From the NCBI GenBank assembly GCA_023265455.1, contig JAHFTQ010000003.1:99907-163906 (forward strand): 64,000 nt of DNA. The letters are read 5' to 3'. The notes beneath the pieces are model-generated. The model saw only the letters and a list, made by a program, of their open reading frames with translations, searched no databases and was not told the DNA's origin. The DNA is from Parachlamydiales bacterium (GTDB taxonomy: Bacteria; Chlamydiota; Chlamydiia; Chlamydiales; Rhabdochlamydiaceae). Below are positions 56,098-64,000 of this stretch, in pieces. The translations under genes were made by a program, and so were the position numbers. The first letter of the stretch is position 1. Every line of letters begins with the position of its first letter.

Positions 56098-56814
56098 ATG
56101 AGTCTAGATTCTTTGACCAAAATTGCAAGGGGGGCTCATGCCCTATGCCATACTACTATTTGGCTCGACGAGCGAAATATGAATTTTGCACAGCGTCTGA
56201 TATGGTGGGGCAATATGCTTGCGAATGCACTTCCTTGCCCTCTTCCAAAACTAACCTATTGGGGAACTTCCGTGGCATGCAAGGTGGCCCATAATGGGGA
56301 CACCGACTTCATGCGGGGGCCTCAAAATGGGAATACATTCACTCTGATTGCAGAAAATGTTGCAAGAGTAGGATTGATCGCTCCATTTCCCCGATTTGCG
56401 CTGGGTTTAGGTATCGCCGCAATCACGACTCGCCTAGCTACATATGCATTTTCTTCCCAAGTTCGAGGAGCGTTTTCTGCGATTGTTGAAAATGATCTGG
56501 GCGATCCCTTAAAGCCCCGCTCACTTAAACAACTTGAACTGCACGTCTGCTGTCAGAATCTCAGTTATATTCTTAAGTGGAAAAATACAGAAAGTCAAAA
56601 AATCCCTGCTCATTTGGAAACATTTAAACAGTTGATCAACACTCCAAATATCGGTATACGAAATAATATAGAACTAACAACAGCAGATGGCAAAACAGTA
56701 ACCTCTCTCGGAACGACCATCATTCAAGCTATAGAGGAATACCAAAAAACCGATGCTCAAGAACAATCACCTTTTGATACTCAGGACCTTCAGACACTGT
56801 CGAGACTCTTGTAA
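56098..56814 (+). CDS. Hypothetical protein with membrane segment
   Basis: Not recognised. 238 residues, GGGAGG upstream of ATG 56098. A hydrophobic region at about 90-119 (VGLIAPFPRFALGLGIAAIT) could be one long or two short TM segments, as in Inc-like proteins. The C-terminal half is soluble and helical. Five Cys in the first 65 residues and in the middle. Lies just after the MITE, in the same variable island as the kinase-fold protein. Confidence 0.6.
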   Translation: MSLDSLTKIARGAHALCHTTIWLDERNMNFAQRLIWWGNMLANALPCPLPKLTYWGTSVACKVAHNGDTDFMRGPQNGNTFTLIAENVARVGLIAPFPRFALGLGIAAITTRLATYAFSSQVRGAFSAIVENDLGDPLKPRSLKQLELHVCCQNLSYILKWKNTESQKIPAHLETFKQLINTPNIGIRNNIELTTADGKTVTSLGTTIIQAIEEYQKTDAQEQSPFDTQDLQTLSRLL

Positions 56815-56818
56815 GCAT

Positions 56819-56847
56819 TTGACAAGTTGAGCCCTCTCCCCTACGAT
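56819..56847 (+). promoter_or_regulatory. Strong promoter of the LOG-domain gene, near-leaderless
   Basis: Perfect -35 TTGACA (56819-56824), 17-nt spacer, -10 TACGAT (56842-56847), then 8 nt to ATG 56856. No Shine-Dalgarno sequence. It starts immediately after the previous gene's stop. Confidence 0.7.
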
Positions 56848-56855
56848 ACGCCTTT

Positions 56856-58967
56856 ATGGAGAGCTACCTTTTTTCAGCCCCCTACGACCTCATCACGCCC
56901 GATGGTGCCCTCACCTCACTTCAACCTATTTCTCCCACAGAAACCCTCGCTACAGTTGAAATCAACGACATCTCCTCCGCCTTCATCGGCTTTAAAATCG
57001 ATTCCTCCCTCGTCACCTTCAACTTTAAAAGCACTCTGGCCCAGCTTGGCCTCAACGCGATCGTCAAAACCCTCGACCTCGACGCTGTCACCCATCGCGC
57101 CAAGATCACACTCCAGATCGAAGCTCTAGGCCCCCTTGCAAAAGCTATGCTCCCCTTGCTACAACCTGGAGCCTACATCGGCAAACTGTTTGCAGCCGAT
57201 GATCGCAGAAGGGTTCGCGACCCCGAGTATCTCTACCGCATGTTCGGAAGATCCGATAGAAACGGCTCTCCCCTGCTCTCTTTGGGAGGACTTCAAGGCA
57301 GCAACGATCTCATCCTTGAAAAAAAAGACGGAAGAACCGTCGCCTTCCTCGCCTTGCAAGAAGGCGCTGTCGTCTATGATGATACCATCTTACCTTTTCT
57401 TCCCACCCTTGCCAAAGCTCTCCACCATCCCCATCTGCAGACAAGGAGCCTCCTCCAGCTCCACCAACTCTGGAAAAGCGGCGCTCCCCGCCTTGTCTCC
57501 CCTGGAGAGATCCTCCTGGTTCGAACCCTTCCGCTTCATATCCGGACCGTCTTCGGACGGGTCGTCTCTGAGCTTCTCCCTCCGGGCATCCAGCACACGA
57601 CCGCTTCCATCTTGCAGCCCGATACACAAGCCTCAGGTGACATCTACGAGCTCTTTGGCTCTTCAACGCGAGAACTCTGCGATATCCCTCTCGAGTTTTA
57701 CACCCTTGAGCCCCACCGCGAACACGTCTTTTTTGCCGACCGCGATCAGCTTCAAAGCTGCTTGGAAGATCCCAAAGCCCTCTTTAACGCCTTCAATACA
57801 GCTCCCGCGCCGCTGCATCAGCTCGCCTCCGTCTTCGTCGTCAAAGGAGAGCAACTTCTCAACTTGACACCCTCTGACTGGATTGCCAGAGAGCCTCGCA
57901 TGACCGATTTCCCTGGCGTCATTGACCCCTCTCGTCAAGCTGTTGCCGTTGAGCACTACATCCACCAACAGCCAGCCTTTCCCTTCCTCAAGGCCATTGA
58001 AGACGGACTCATCACCAGCGAGGGCATCCTTCTTTCACGCTACTTCCCTTCTCCGCTTTTGAAACAAATGCTGCTGAATGATCAGATCCATCGCAATCTC
58101 AAGGGCATCTACTTCAAATACCCCTCCCGCACATTTGGTGACTTTTTTTCCCACGAAGACCGCTCCCTTTTACTCGATCTGGCTAAATTTGGAATCCCCG
58201 CTTTCTGGGTCGATGAAACCAACCAAAAAATCCTCCAATACCTTCCCAAACCCGGCAAAGACTCCGGCATGTTTGTTCCTCCGGAAGCTCATGAGACCTT
58301 CCTCAAAGCCACTCTTTTCGGTATCTACGGCTCTAACCTCATCGAAGGAACATTCGAACAAGAGCTCACAAATCTTCTCCAAGGCATCCAAGCCCTCTCT
58401 CAAGAAATGCACCACCCCCTTCTTAATCCTGACACCCCTCTTGCCCTTGTCACCGGCGGAGGCCCCGGTTCTATGAGCCTTGGCAATCGCGTTGCCAAAA
58501 ATTTAGGCATTCTCTCTTGCGCAAATATCATGGATTTTCGTGGAAAAAAAGGGACCGTTGTCAACGAACAAAAACAAAACCCTTACGTCGATGCTAAGAT
58601 GACCTACCGCCTTGACAAACTCGTTGAAAGACAAGCTGAGTTTAACTTAGACTTCCCCATCTTTCTCATGGGAGGGATTGGCACAGATTTTGAATATGCC
58701 CTCGAAGAAGTGCGTCGTAAAGTGGGATCTGCTTTTCCAACTCCTGTTCTTCTCTTTGGCTCTCCCCAGTACTGGAAAATGAAAATCTCATCTCGATTCC
58801 GCTGCAACCTCGAAACGGGAACTAATCTAGGCTCTGAATGGGTCAGCAACTGCTTTTACTGCATCCAAAATGCCTCTCAAGGACTTCAGATTTACAAACA
58901 GTATTTCAGTGGAACACTCAAGATAGGACCAAATGGCCCCATCTACGAAGACGGTTTCGCAGTTTAA
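56856..58967 (+). CDS. Large protein with C-terminal LOG-like Rossmann domain
   Basis: 703 residues. The C-terminal 200 residues resemble LOG/lysine-decarboxylase-like nucleotide-binding proteins: TGGGPGSMSLGNRVA (phosphate loop) and FPIFLMGGIGTDFEYALEEVRR (LOG has PGGxGTxxE here; this protein has MGGIGTDFE). The first 480 residues are not recognised and do not look membrane-bound. A protein of similar size (CT387) lies next to HIT/MYG1 genes in Chlamydia, and I suspect orthology. Classical LOG enzymes hydrolyse nucleoside monophosphates; here the activity is open. Convergent 4-bp overlap with the next gene. Confidence 0.75.
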   Translation: MESYLFSAPYDLITPDGALTSLQPISPTETLATVEINDISSAFIGFKIDSSLVTFNFKSTLAQLGLNAIVKTLDLDAVTHRAKITLQIEALGPLAKAMLPLLQPGAYIGKLFAADDRRRVRDPEYLYRMFGRSDRNGSPLLSLGGLQGSNDLILEKKDGRTVAFLALQEGAVVYDDTILPFLPTLAKALHHPHLQTRSLLQLHQLWKSGAPRLVSPGEILLVRTLPLHIRTVFGRVVSELLPPGIQHTTASILQPDTQASGDIYELFGSSTRELCDIPLEFYTLEPHREHVFFADRDQLQSCLEDPKALFNAFNTAPAPLHQLASVFVVKGEQLLNLTPSDWIAREPRMTDFPGVIDPSRQAVAVEHYIHQQPAFPFLKAIEDGLITSEGILLSRYFPSPLLKQMLLNDQIHRNLKGIYFKYPSRTFGDFFSHEDRSLLLDLAKFGIPAFWVDETNQKILQYLPKPGKDSGMFVPPEAHETFLKATLFGIYGSNLIEGTFEQELTNLLQGIQALSQEMHHPLLNPDTPLALVTGGGPGSMSLGNRVAKNLGILSCANIMDFRGKKGTVVNEQKQNPYVDAKMTYRLDKLVERQAEFNLDFPIFLMGGIGTDFEYALEEVRRKVGSAFPTPVLLFGSPQYWKMKISSRFRCNLETGTNLGSEWVSNCFYCIQNASQGLQIYKQYFSGTLKIGPNGPIYEDGFAV

Positions 58968-60151
58968 AAACCCCAGGAGAACCCGACCTCTCCGTACCTG
59001 ACTCTTTCATTAAAGAACTGACCTTCGTAGGAAAATCCTTGGTGGTACTGCACATACAGCCGCATCTTTCTTCCCACCCCTTGCAACTTACTGAACTCAT
59101 ACCCCAGCTTGAAGGTACAATCTAAATCCCATCCATGCTGCTGCCAGTTCTCCATATTAGCTGCAAAAAAAGGCGTTCCATACAGCCGGTGGTAGTTCAG
59201 CTTCTGTCCAAATAGCCGAATTTCCATCCCCCAGATCGCATAAAGAGGCTTTAACTTGAAGCTGTCATCGCTTGCAAAGACAACCCCTGGCCCTGCATAC
59301 AAGCGAAGATTGCTGGAGAATTGATACGCCCAAATCCAATCAAAAGCCTCAAAACTCGGGTTTTTTCTTTTTTTGACCATCCAGTGCCGATCCACAAGAC
59401 ACTCATCCCCCAAATGCCCAGAGATATGGTAAACCCTTGCTCGAAATGACCATTTGTCAAAAGCATACGACACGGGAATTCCCACCAAATAGTCTGTGTT
59501 CATCAATTGACAGGCATTGTGTTTACGATGGGGCACATGACTAAAATTAAAAACCGCCCATACCCCCGCCTGAATCCCAATCTGGAGATCACCATGCCAG
59601 CCTCCCACATCGTGCCATCGAAAAATGGGGAAATCATCTCCCAATGAGACAGCAACGGCTTTTCGACCCATCGCCTTATCCCCCATTCGCCAGTTCACCG
59701 AGTAAACCGGCTCTCTAGGATCAGCGATCAGCGGAAGAAATAGCACCGTTGACTGCGGAAACCACACTCCCGATACCCTAGGAGCTTCCGTATATTGCGC
59801 CTTGTGCTTGGACTCTTCTTTTGTCTGTTCTTTCTTTGCCTGAACCGAAACCACCCCTGGCAGATCTTGCACGTAAGATATAATACTCTTCGCAATCAGA
59901 TCATTGTTGGGCAGATTATAGAGAATGACCTTATGGTCTTTGACAACAACGACGACACTGTATTCGTAATAGTTAACATCAATCAGCGACTGGATATACC
60001 CTTCAAGGTACGGATCAGTCGCATGCTCAAATGTATCGACTGGCAAACTCTCGCCTCTCTTAATTGCCGAAAGCTCAGGATCGATCTTGGCGATGTCTTC
60101 CGCTCCCAAGCTCAATGCCCATAGCCCTAGAATAACCCAGCTTCGATACAT
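58964..60151 (-). CDS. DUF1207-like outer-membrane protein
   Basis: 395 residues from ATG 60151, which has AGGAGAG upstream and opens a signal peptide (MYRSWVILGLWALSLGAED). A first domain (about 20-140) has the BON-like motif VVVVKDHKVILYNLPNN; then a DUF1207-type segment VLFLPLIADPREPVYSVNWRM and a beta-rich region rich in aromatic residues, ending in FSWGF. The terminal Phe and alternating strands (LRLYAGPGVVFAS, MRLYVQYHQGFSY) fit an outer-membrane beta-barrel. Function unknown. The longer reading to 60268 lacks support. Confidence 0.75.
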   Translation of the reverse strand: MYRSWVILGLWALSLGAEDIAKIDPELSAIKRGESLPVDTFEHATDPYLEGYIQSLIDVNYYEYSVVVVVKDHKVILYNLPNNDLIAKSIISYVQDLPGVVSVQAKKEQTKEESKHKAQYTEAPRVSGVWFPQSTVLFLPLIADPREPVYSVNWRMGDKAMGRKAVAVSLGDDFPIFRWHDVGGWHGDLQIGIQAGVWAVFNFSHVPHRKHNACQLMNTDYLVGIPVSYAFDKWSFRARVYHISGHLGDECLVDRHWMVKKRKNPSFEAFDWIWAYQFSSNLRLYAGPGVVFASDDSFKLKPLYAIWGMEIRLFGQKLNYHRLYGTPFFAANMENWQQHGWDLDCTFKLGYEFSKLQGVGRKMRLYVQYHQGFSYEGQFFNERVRYGEVGFSWGF

Positions 60152-60227
60152 AGCTCTCCTAAGGGCCACAAGGCCCCTATTCGTCTCTATAGCTGAGTCC
60201 CCTATATAATCCAAAAAAAATTTTACA

Positions 60228-60256
60228 TTGCCTACTCTTCTCCCATCCGTTATGAT
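60228..60256 (+). promoter_or_regulatory. tRNA promoter
   Basis: -35 TTGCCT (60228-60233), 17-nt spacer, -10 TATGAT (60251-60256), placing transcription start about 6 nt before the tRNA. Confidence 0.55.
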
Positions 60257-60269
60257 ACCCACCTTCAAA

Positions 60270-60343
60270 GGGGCAGTAGCTCAGGTGGTTAGAGCAGCGG
60301 ACTCATAACCCGCTGGTCGTAGGTTCAAGTCCTACCTGCCCCA
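60270..60343 (+). tRNA. tRNA with CAT anticodon (Met elongator or Ile2)
   Basis: 74-nt cloverleaf: acceptor GGGGCAG/CTGCCCC, D arm GCTC/GAGC, anticodon stem GCGGA/CCCGC around loop CTCATAA, T arm GTAGG/CCTAC with TTCAAGT, discriminator A. The last anticodon-stem pair is A31-C39, a mismatch. TTCAAGTCC and TGGTCG resemble tRNA-Ile2, whose C34 is changed to lysidine, but elongator Met cannot be excluded. The 3' side opens an accessory region. Confidence 0.9.
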
Positions 60344-60529
60344 ACTTTCTAACCAGCTCATTACACTGAAGATAAATAAGATCGAACTTGCTTGAATATC
60401 AAGTTTAAGTTTAGTCTTAACGCTTACCGTGCAATGGCAGTACATTGAAAAACAGTTTTACCCAGCAGCGCCATCCAATCCAAACCCAAGCAACATAAAG
60501 ATTGGGATCGAAGATTTTATGAGGATATT
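60344..60529. other. Intergenic region after tRNA
   Basis: 186 bp with no clear gene. A 34-codon open frame (GTG about 60429 to TGA 60533) overlaps the F-box start and has no recognisable product. AT-rich. Confidence 0.4.
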
Positions 60530-61849
60530 GTGAGTGGTCTACATTGGAACCGTACAGTCATGTTAGGAAAGGGGGTGGGGTACGACGCCGTTTCATGCCT
60601 GCTTTCCCCGATGATTAAACGGCCGCAGTTCTTTCAATGGGAGGAAGGCCATTTATTTATTATCAGCCGCGAGGAAGCATGTAAGACCTCTTTTGTAGCA
60701 CGCCTAATCCTAGCACAGCAAGGTCTTGAGATTCGGCATCGTCTCATCTCTTGGAGCATTCCTTTGACGGCCTGGTTGTTGGTTCATTATTCCATGAGAG
60801 TTATCTATGGCATTTTCAGAGCAATTTTCTATAGAAGTCATCCCCTCGTGGTTACCTTGGCTGCGTATGGGGCGATGATCTTTTTTAGGAGTTTGAGTCT
60901 AGCTAATGAAATCGAAAATACAGGCTATAGAATTCCTCTAAGAAAACAACCCAAATCCCTAGATATTGCAAGACGTACAATTACAGCTCCTGCCCCCTTT
61001 CATGATCTTCCAACAGAACTGCTTTTTAAGATTTTGAAACTCGTAGAAGGTAAGGTTCAAGACCTAAACAATTTTAGGCTGACTTGTACGTGGGCAACAA
61101 ATTTCTGCTGGAGGGCCGCTTTTGAGTTTCGCTTACAGGCCCTGGAAAGCCTGCTTCCAGCATCGCTTTTAAAATTGATGAACACAACCCTAGGCCATAA
61201 CGCACGCCTGAACCCTACAGAAATCCATGTCCCTCACTATGTTCAGAGAACCGTCTTCTCTTATGAAAATACCCGATTTCCCCCAGGAACCACTAACTAC
61301 TGGAGCGGACTGCTGGGAGATTATCCCCAGCAGTGGCCCATCATTTATACGCCTCATCATAGCGTTCAATGCGCACCCTTCGTTTTAGCTCATGCGAGAT
61401 TTCTGAAAAATTATAAGATCTCCTACATGTTGACAGGTCTTAACACCCCCGCTTTCTTTTTTGTTTATAAGTGCAGCTTGGATGACAAGGCCCGCGTTCT
61501 GATTTTGACAAAAATTCCCCCTCTTGTGAATGAGTGGTTCTTATTTGAACCGCCGCTATTTGATCCGCCGTGGAATGACCACTTTAAAGCTGTAAATGCT
61601 TTTTCTGCATTGCAAAATGGGCAGCCGGTGACTTTTGAACGTTTGGCCCTTTTACCGAAAGCGACTAAAATCGCTTTCGATGAAGATGGGGATGTTACTC
61701 CGCAATGCCAACAAGTCTGGGAGTGGTTTGCGAAATTTTTGGCAGGGGAGCAAGTCCTTCCTTTTTACAGTGGGAAACCCTCTCCCTATGACCACACCAA
61801 TGACCCAGGATATTTCTTACAACTGGTGCAAAACCCTAGCAGTAATTGA
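60530..61849 (+). CDS. F-box protein with Inc-like hydrophobic segments, candidate effector
   Basis: 439 residues. Two hydrophobic segments at about 72-98 and 104-122 with a short basic turn (YRSHP) look like an Inc-type hairpin. At 158-200 is an F-box: HDLPTELLFKILKLVEG followed by LNNFRLTCTWATNFCW, with the LP, I/L-L and RLTC positions of the motif that binds Skp1 in host SCF ubiquitin ligases. The remaining 240 residues are not recognised and may bind substrate. Start is GTG 60530 with GAGG 5 nt before; ATG 60560 is an alternative. F-box proteins in bacteria act in eukaryotic hosts; export is inferred. Confidence 0.72.
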   Translation: MSGLHWNRTVMLGKGVGYDAVSCLLSPMIKRPQFFQWEEGHLFIISREEACKTSFVARLILAQQGLEIRHRLISWSIPLTAWLLVHYSMRVIYGIFRAIFYRSHPLVVTLAAYGAMIFFRSLSLANEIENTGYRIPLRKQPKSLDIARRTITAPAPFHDLPTELLFKILKLVEGKVQDLNNFRLTCTWATNFCWRAAFEFRLQALESLLPASLLKLMNTTLGHNARLNPTEIHVPHYVQRTVFSYENTRFPPGTTNYWSGLLGDYPQQWPIIYTPHHSVQCAPFVLAHARFLKNYKISYMLTGLNTPAFFFVYKCSLDDKARVLILTKIPPLVNEWFLFEPPLFDPPWNDHFKAVNAFSALQNGQPVTFERLALLPKATKIAFDEDGDVTPQCQQVWEWFAKFLAGEQVLPFYSGKPSPYDHTNDPGYFLQLVQNPSSN

Positions 61850-61979
61850 ACCTGAAAGATTGCCACCACAGTGTCTAACCGCGGTGCAAGGAGGAGGTGC
61901 ACCAAAGAATAAGCCTTAAAATACATTCGAGTAAAACGCATTTTCTGATACCCTGTCTAAGATCTTTAAAGGAGGCAAA
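61850..61979. other. Intergenic region before Cdd1-like gene
   Basis: Contains a small stem GGTGCA/TGCACC (61883-61903) without U-run and an AAAGGAGG ribosome site ending at 61977. No gene seen. Confidence 0.4.
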
Positions 61980-62285
61980 ATGCGCCGTAGCCCTAATAGA
62001 GAGTCAATGAAACAACTCAGCGATTTAAAAAATGTAGGGAAAGCGACCCTTGAAGATTTACATCTTTTAAACATTCATTCTGTAGAGGAACTGTCAAATA
62101 GGGATCCAACCGCCTTATTTCATGAACTAGAAAAGCGTACACAAACAAAACAAGACCCTTGTGTATGGGATGTATTTGCGGCAATCATTCATGAAGCGTC
62201 TACTGGTGAGCCTACTGCATGGTGGGAATGGACTACCAAACGTAAGGCTCTTCAAAAGAAGGGCCTGCTGAATCATGTCCAATAG
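61980..62285 (+). CDS. Cdd1-like helix-hairpin-helix protein
   Basis: 101 residues. LSDLKNVGKATLEDLHLLNIHSVEEL is a helix-hairpin-helix (GxG) DNA-binding-like motif, and KQDPCVWDVFAAIIHEA plus WWEWTTKRK match the small 'pathogenicity locus' Cdd1 family first named in Clostridioides difficile. Role unknown. A strong AAAGGAGG ribosome site precedes the ATG; a nested hairpin starts at its stop codon. Confidence 0.82.
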   Translation: MRRSPNRESMKQLSDLKNVGKATLEDLHLLNIHSVEELSNRDPTALFHELEKRTQTKQDPCVWDVFAAIIHEASTGEPTAWWEWTTKRKALQKKGLLNHVQ

Positions 62286-62315
62286 GCAGTTGTCCGGAAA
62301 TTCCGGCATACTGCC
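62285..62315 (+). terminator. Nested hairpin after the Cdd1-like gene
   Basis: GGCAGT / ACTGCC enclosing CCGGAA / TTCCGG, starting at the stop codon. No U-run follows, so a weak terminator or processing hairpin. Confidence 0.45.
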
Positions 62316-62356
62316 GCGGATGGCAAAAATTATGTGGATATTCGAGGAGAAGCTGT

Positions 62357-64000
62357 GTGAATTCACGAAGTAAGAAGTTTTTGTCGTATTACAAACCCTA
62401 TTTGGGATTGTTTTGTAAGGACCTGGCATGTGCATTAATTGTATCGGCTATTACACTGGCCATTCCCCTATGCATAAGGTTCATCACCAAAAATTTAGAA
62501 GCTCATACCCCTGATATGCTCAGCCAAATCTACATGATGGGGGGCTTTCTGCTGGCTTTGATTGCCGTTTATGTCGCGTGTCACGCGTTCATCGATTATC
62601 GAGGACACATGATGGGAGCTCTCATGGAAAGAGATATGCGCAATGAACTATTCGAACACTATCAAAAGCTATCTTTCAAGTTTTATGACGAACATAGAAC
62701 AGGCCAGCTTATGACTCGTATTTCAAACGATTCATTTGATCTTGCTGAATTGTATCATCATGGTCCTGAAGACATTGTCATCTCATTACTGAATTTTATC
62801 GGTGCGTTTGTCATCTTAATGAACATCAATGTTAAGCTCGCCCTCATCGCTCTTCTTTTTTTGCCCATCATGGGGATCTATGGGTTTTATTTTAGCAAGA
62901 AAATGCACACGGCTTTAAGGAACAGTAGAGACAGAATCGGTGATATTAATGCGCAAGTTGAAGACACCCTTTCAGGAATCAGAGTCGTCCAGTCATTTAC
63001 AAATGAAGAGATTGAAAAAAAGAAATTCTCCTATGAAAACAACCGTTTTCTTGAAAGCAGAAGAGCGGGTTATAAAAGCGAAGCTTATTTTTACGAAGGT
63101 TTAATTACGCTCACGCAACTCATGACCATTACTGTTGTCATCTTTGGGGCAGTTAGTATTGTAAAAGGATCACTAGATTTGGCCGATTTAATAACATTTC
63201 TACTTTATAGTGTTATTCTCATCGAACCCGTACGAAGGTTAGGCAATTTTACCCGGCTATACCAGGAAGGAATTACAGGTTTTAACCGGTTTATGGAAAT
63301 TTTAGAGGTAGAGCCTGATATACAAGACTCAGCAGATGCCACTGAGCTGACAGAGACTCGAGGAAATATCGAATTTAAAAATGTAAGCTTTAAATATAAA
63401 GAAGGTTATGACCATGTCCTAAAGAATCTCTCTCTGAATATAAAAGTCGGAGAATATGTTGCTTTGGTGGGGCCTTCAGGCGTTGGAAAAACAACGCTAT
63501 GCTCTTTAATTCCTAGGTTCTACGAAGTCAGCAAGGGCGAAATACTGCTGGACGGCAAAAATATTAATGGACTTCGTTTGCGCTCGTTAAGAAAACATAT
63601 AGGCCTTGTCCAACAAGATGTCTATCTGTTTGCAGGAACCGTTTTGGACAATATCCGCTACGGCAAACCCGGTGCAAGTGATGAGGAAATTATTACAGCC
63701 GCTAAAAAGGCCAATGCCCATGATTTTATCATGGCGCTGCCACATGGGTATGCTACAGATATTGGTCAACGGGGCGTAAAGTTATCTGGTGGGCAAAAGC
63801 AACGCTTAAGCGTGGCACGCGTTTTTTTGAAAGATCCCCCTATTATCATTTTTGATGAGGCGACAAGCGCGCTGGACAATGAAAGTGAAAAAGCCGTGCA
63901 AGAATCATTGGAGAAGCTCATCCTTAACCGGACCACACTTGTTATTGCCCATCGTTTGTCAACAGTCAGAAACGCCCAAAGAATTATTGTATTAACCGAT
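62357..64000 (+). CDS. ABC exporter, fused permease-ATPase (3' end beyond window)
   Basis: 548 codons to the window edge; open at the end. GTG start at 62357 with GAGGAGA 6 nt upstream. About six TM segments in residues 15-300 form the MsbA/LmrA-type permease; the ATPase has Walker A GPSGVGKTT, Q-loop VQQDVYLF, signature LSGGQKQRLS, Walker B IIIFDEATSALD and H-loop IAHRLS. Half-transporter, working as a homodimer to export lipid or drug; substrate unknown. Only about 20-40 residues should be missing. Confidence 0.93.
   Translation, partial: MNSRSKKFLSYYKPYLGLFCKDLACALIVSAITLAIPLCIRFITKNLEAHTPDMLSQIYMMGGFLLALIAVYVACHAFIDYRGHMMGALMERDMRNELFEHYQKLSFKFYDEHRTGQLMTRISNDSFDLAELYHHGPEDIVISLLNFIGAFVILMNINVKLALIALLFLPIMGIYGFYFSKKMHTALRNSRDRIGDINAQVEDTLSGIRVVQSFTNEEIEKKKFSYENNRFLESRRAGYKSEAYFYEGLITLTQLMTITVVIFGAVSIVKGSLDLADLITFLLYSVILIEPVRRLGNFTRLYQEGITGFNRFMEILEVEPDIQDSADATELTETRGNIEFKNVSFKYKEGYDHVLKNLSLNIKVGEYVALVGPSGVGKTTLCSLIPRFYEVSKGEILLDGKNINGLRLRSLRKHIGLVQQDVYLFAGTVLDNIRYGKPGASDEEIITAAKKANAHDFIMALPHGYATDIGQRGVKLSGGQKQRLSVARVFLKDPPIIIFDEATSALDNESEKAVQESLEKLILNRTTLVIAHRLSTVRNAQRIIVLTD

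Noticed and set aside
57136..57867. 243-codon frame inside the LOG-domain gene
   Set aside because: Ser/Pro-rich out-of-frame translation of a GC-rich gene; no start signal.
60429..60533. 34-codon frame overlapping the F-box start, possibly a transposase remnant
   Set aside because: Too short and no convincing similarity; recorded only as intergenic.
1..64000. CRISPR array, rRNA genes, prophage or complete IS with transposase
   Set aside because: No regularly spaced direct repeats, no rRNA sequence, no phage structural genes and no transposase frame were seen.

Overview
The window looks like chromosomal DNA of a member of the Chlamydiae, most likely a Chlamydia-like (environmental, amoeba-associated type) lineage rather than genus Chlamydia. 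The evidence is gene order that I recognise from chlamydial genomes: infA - tRNA-Thr - tuf - tRNA-Trp - secE - nusG - rplK - rplA - rplJ - rplL - rpoB - rpoC; cdaA - ybbR - lipid A acyltransferase; yidC - dnaA; an Slc1-type secretion chaperone divergent from glgX; PP2C phosphatase - cysteine desulfurase; and HIT - MYG1 near a large LOG-domain protein. Extra genes (LRR, F-box and kinase-like proteins, PD-(D/E)XK proteins, uridine kinase, collagen-like tail) point to the larger-genome relatives. No species is claimed.

Layout. 1-3.3 kb: minus-strand operon nusB-murB-PHP phosphatase-folC with overlapping stops and starts. 3.4-9.0 kb: plus-strand exonuclease, then cdaA (c-di-AMP synthase), its YbbR-type partner, a glycosyltransferase, a lipid A acyltransferase and rsmE, nearly all overlapping. 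9.1-15.8 kb: xerD, an orphan MNT nucleotidyltransferase, a membrane-anchored LRR protein with an IpaH-like NEL E3 ubiquitin ligase domain, a TPR protein, an unknown protein and a uridine kinase with a signal-like leader. 16-19 kb: yidC-dnaA. 19-31 kb: YhcG-type nuclease, Slc1-like chaperone with collagen-like tail, glgX, two secreted proteins, AAA/PD-(D/E)XK protein, lipoprotein, CPBP protease, PP2C, cysteine desulfurase, coiled-coil protein. 31-37 kb: Rpn-family protein, Inc-like membrane protein, lipase-like protein bracketed by two long inverted repeats, and a PLP enzyme. 37-50.3 kb: the RNA polymerase / ribosomal protein / EF-Tu / IF-1 block. 50.3-60.2 kb: sufE, HEAT-repeat protein, HIT, MYG1, a small variable island (unknown protein, kinase-fold protein, IS5-like MITE, membrane protein), the LOG-domain protein and a DUF1207-like outer-membrane candidate. 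60.3-64 kb: a CAT-anticodon tRNA followed by an F-box protein, a Cdd1-like protein and an ABC exporter cut by the window end.

Three observations stand out. (1) Two proteins appear to combine hydrophobic Inc-like membrane segments with a host-ubiquitin module: NEL at 10339-12348, whose Cys-x-Asp site is visible, and F-box at 60530-61849. A kinase-fold protein with K/D/N/D residues (54744-55907) and a class-3-lipase-like protein (34231-35691) add to a candidate effector set. (2) Several intergenic spaces hold very long inverted repeats with arms of about 55-80 bp and different sequences. One fills the rplK-rplA gap, one covers a start codon, and two flank the lipase-like gene. A separate 114-bp element has IS5-like ends and a 9-bp target duplication. 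(3) At least seven genes have a promoter-like -10 box only 6-11 nt before an ATG that lacks a Shine-Dalgarno sequence, which suggests leaderless or ultrashort-leader mRNAs.

All family assignments come from reading motifs by eye; no database search was run. Comparisons with Chlamydia gene order rest on general knowledge.
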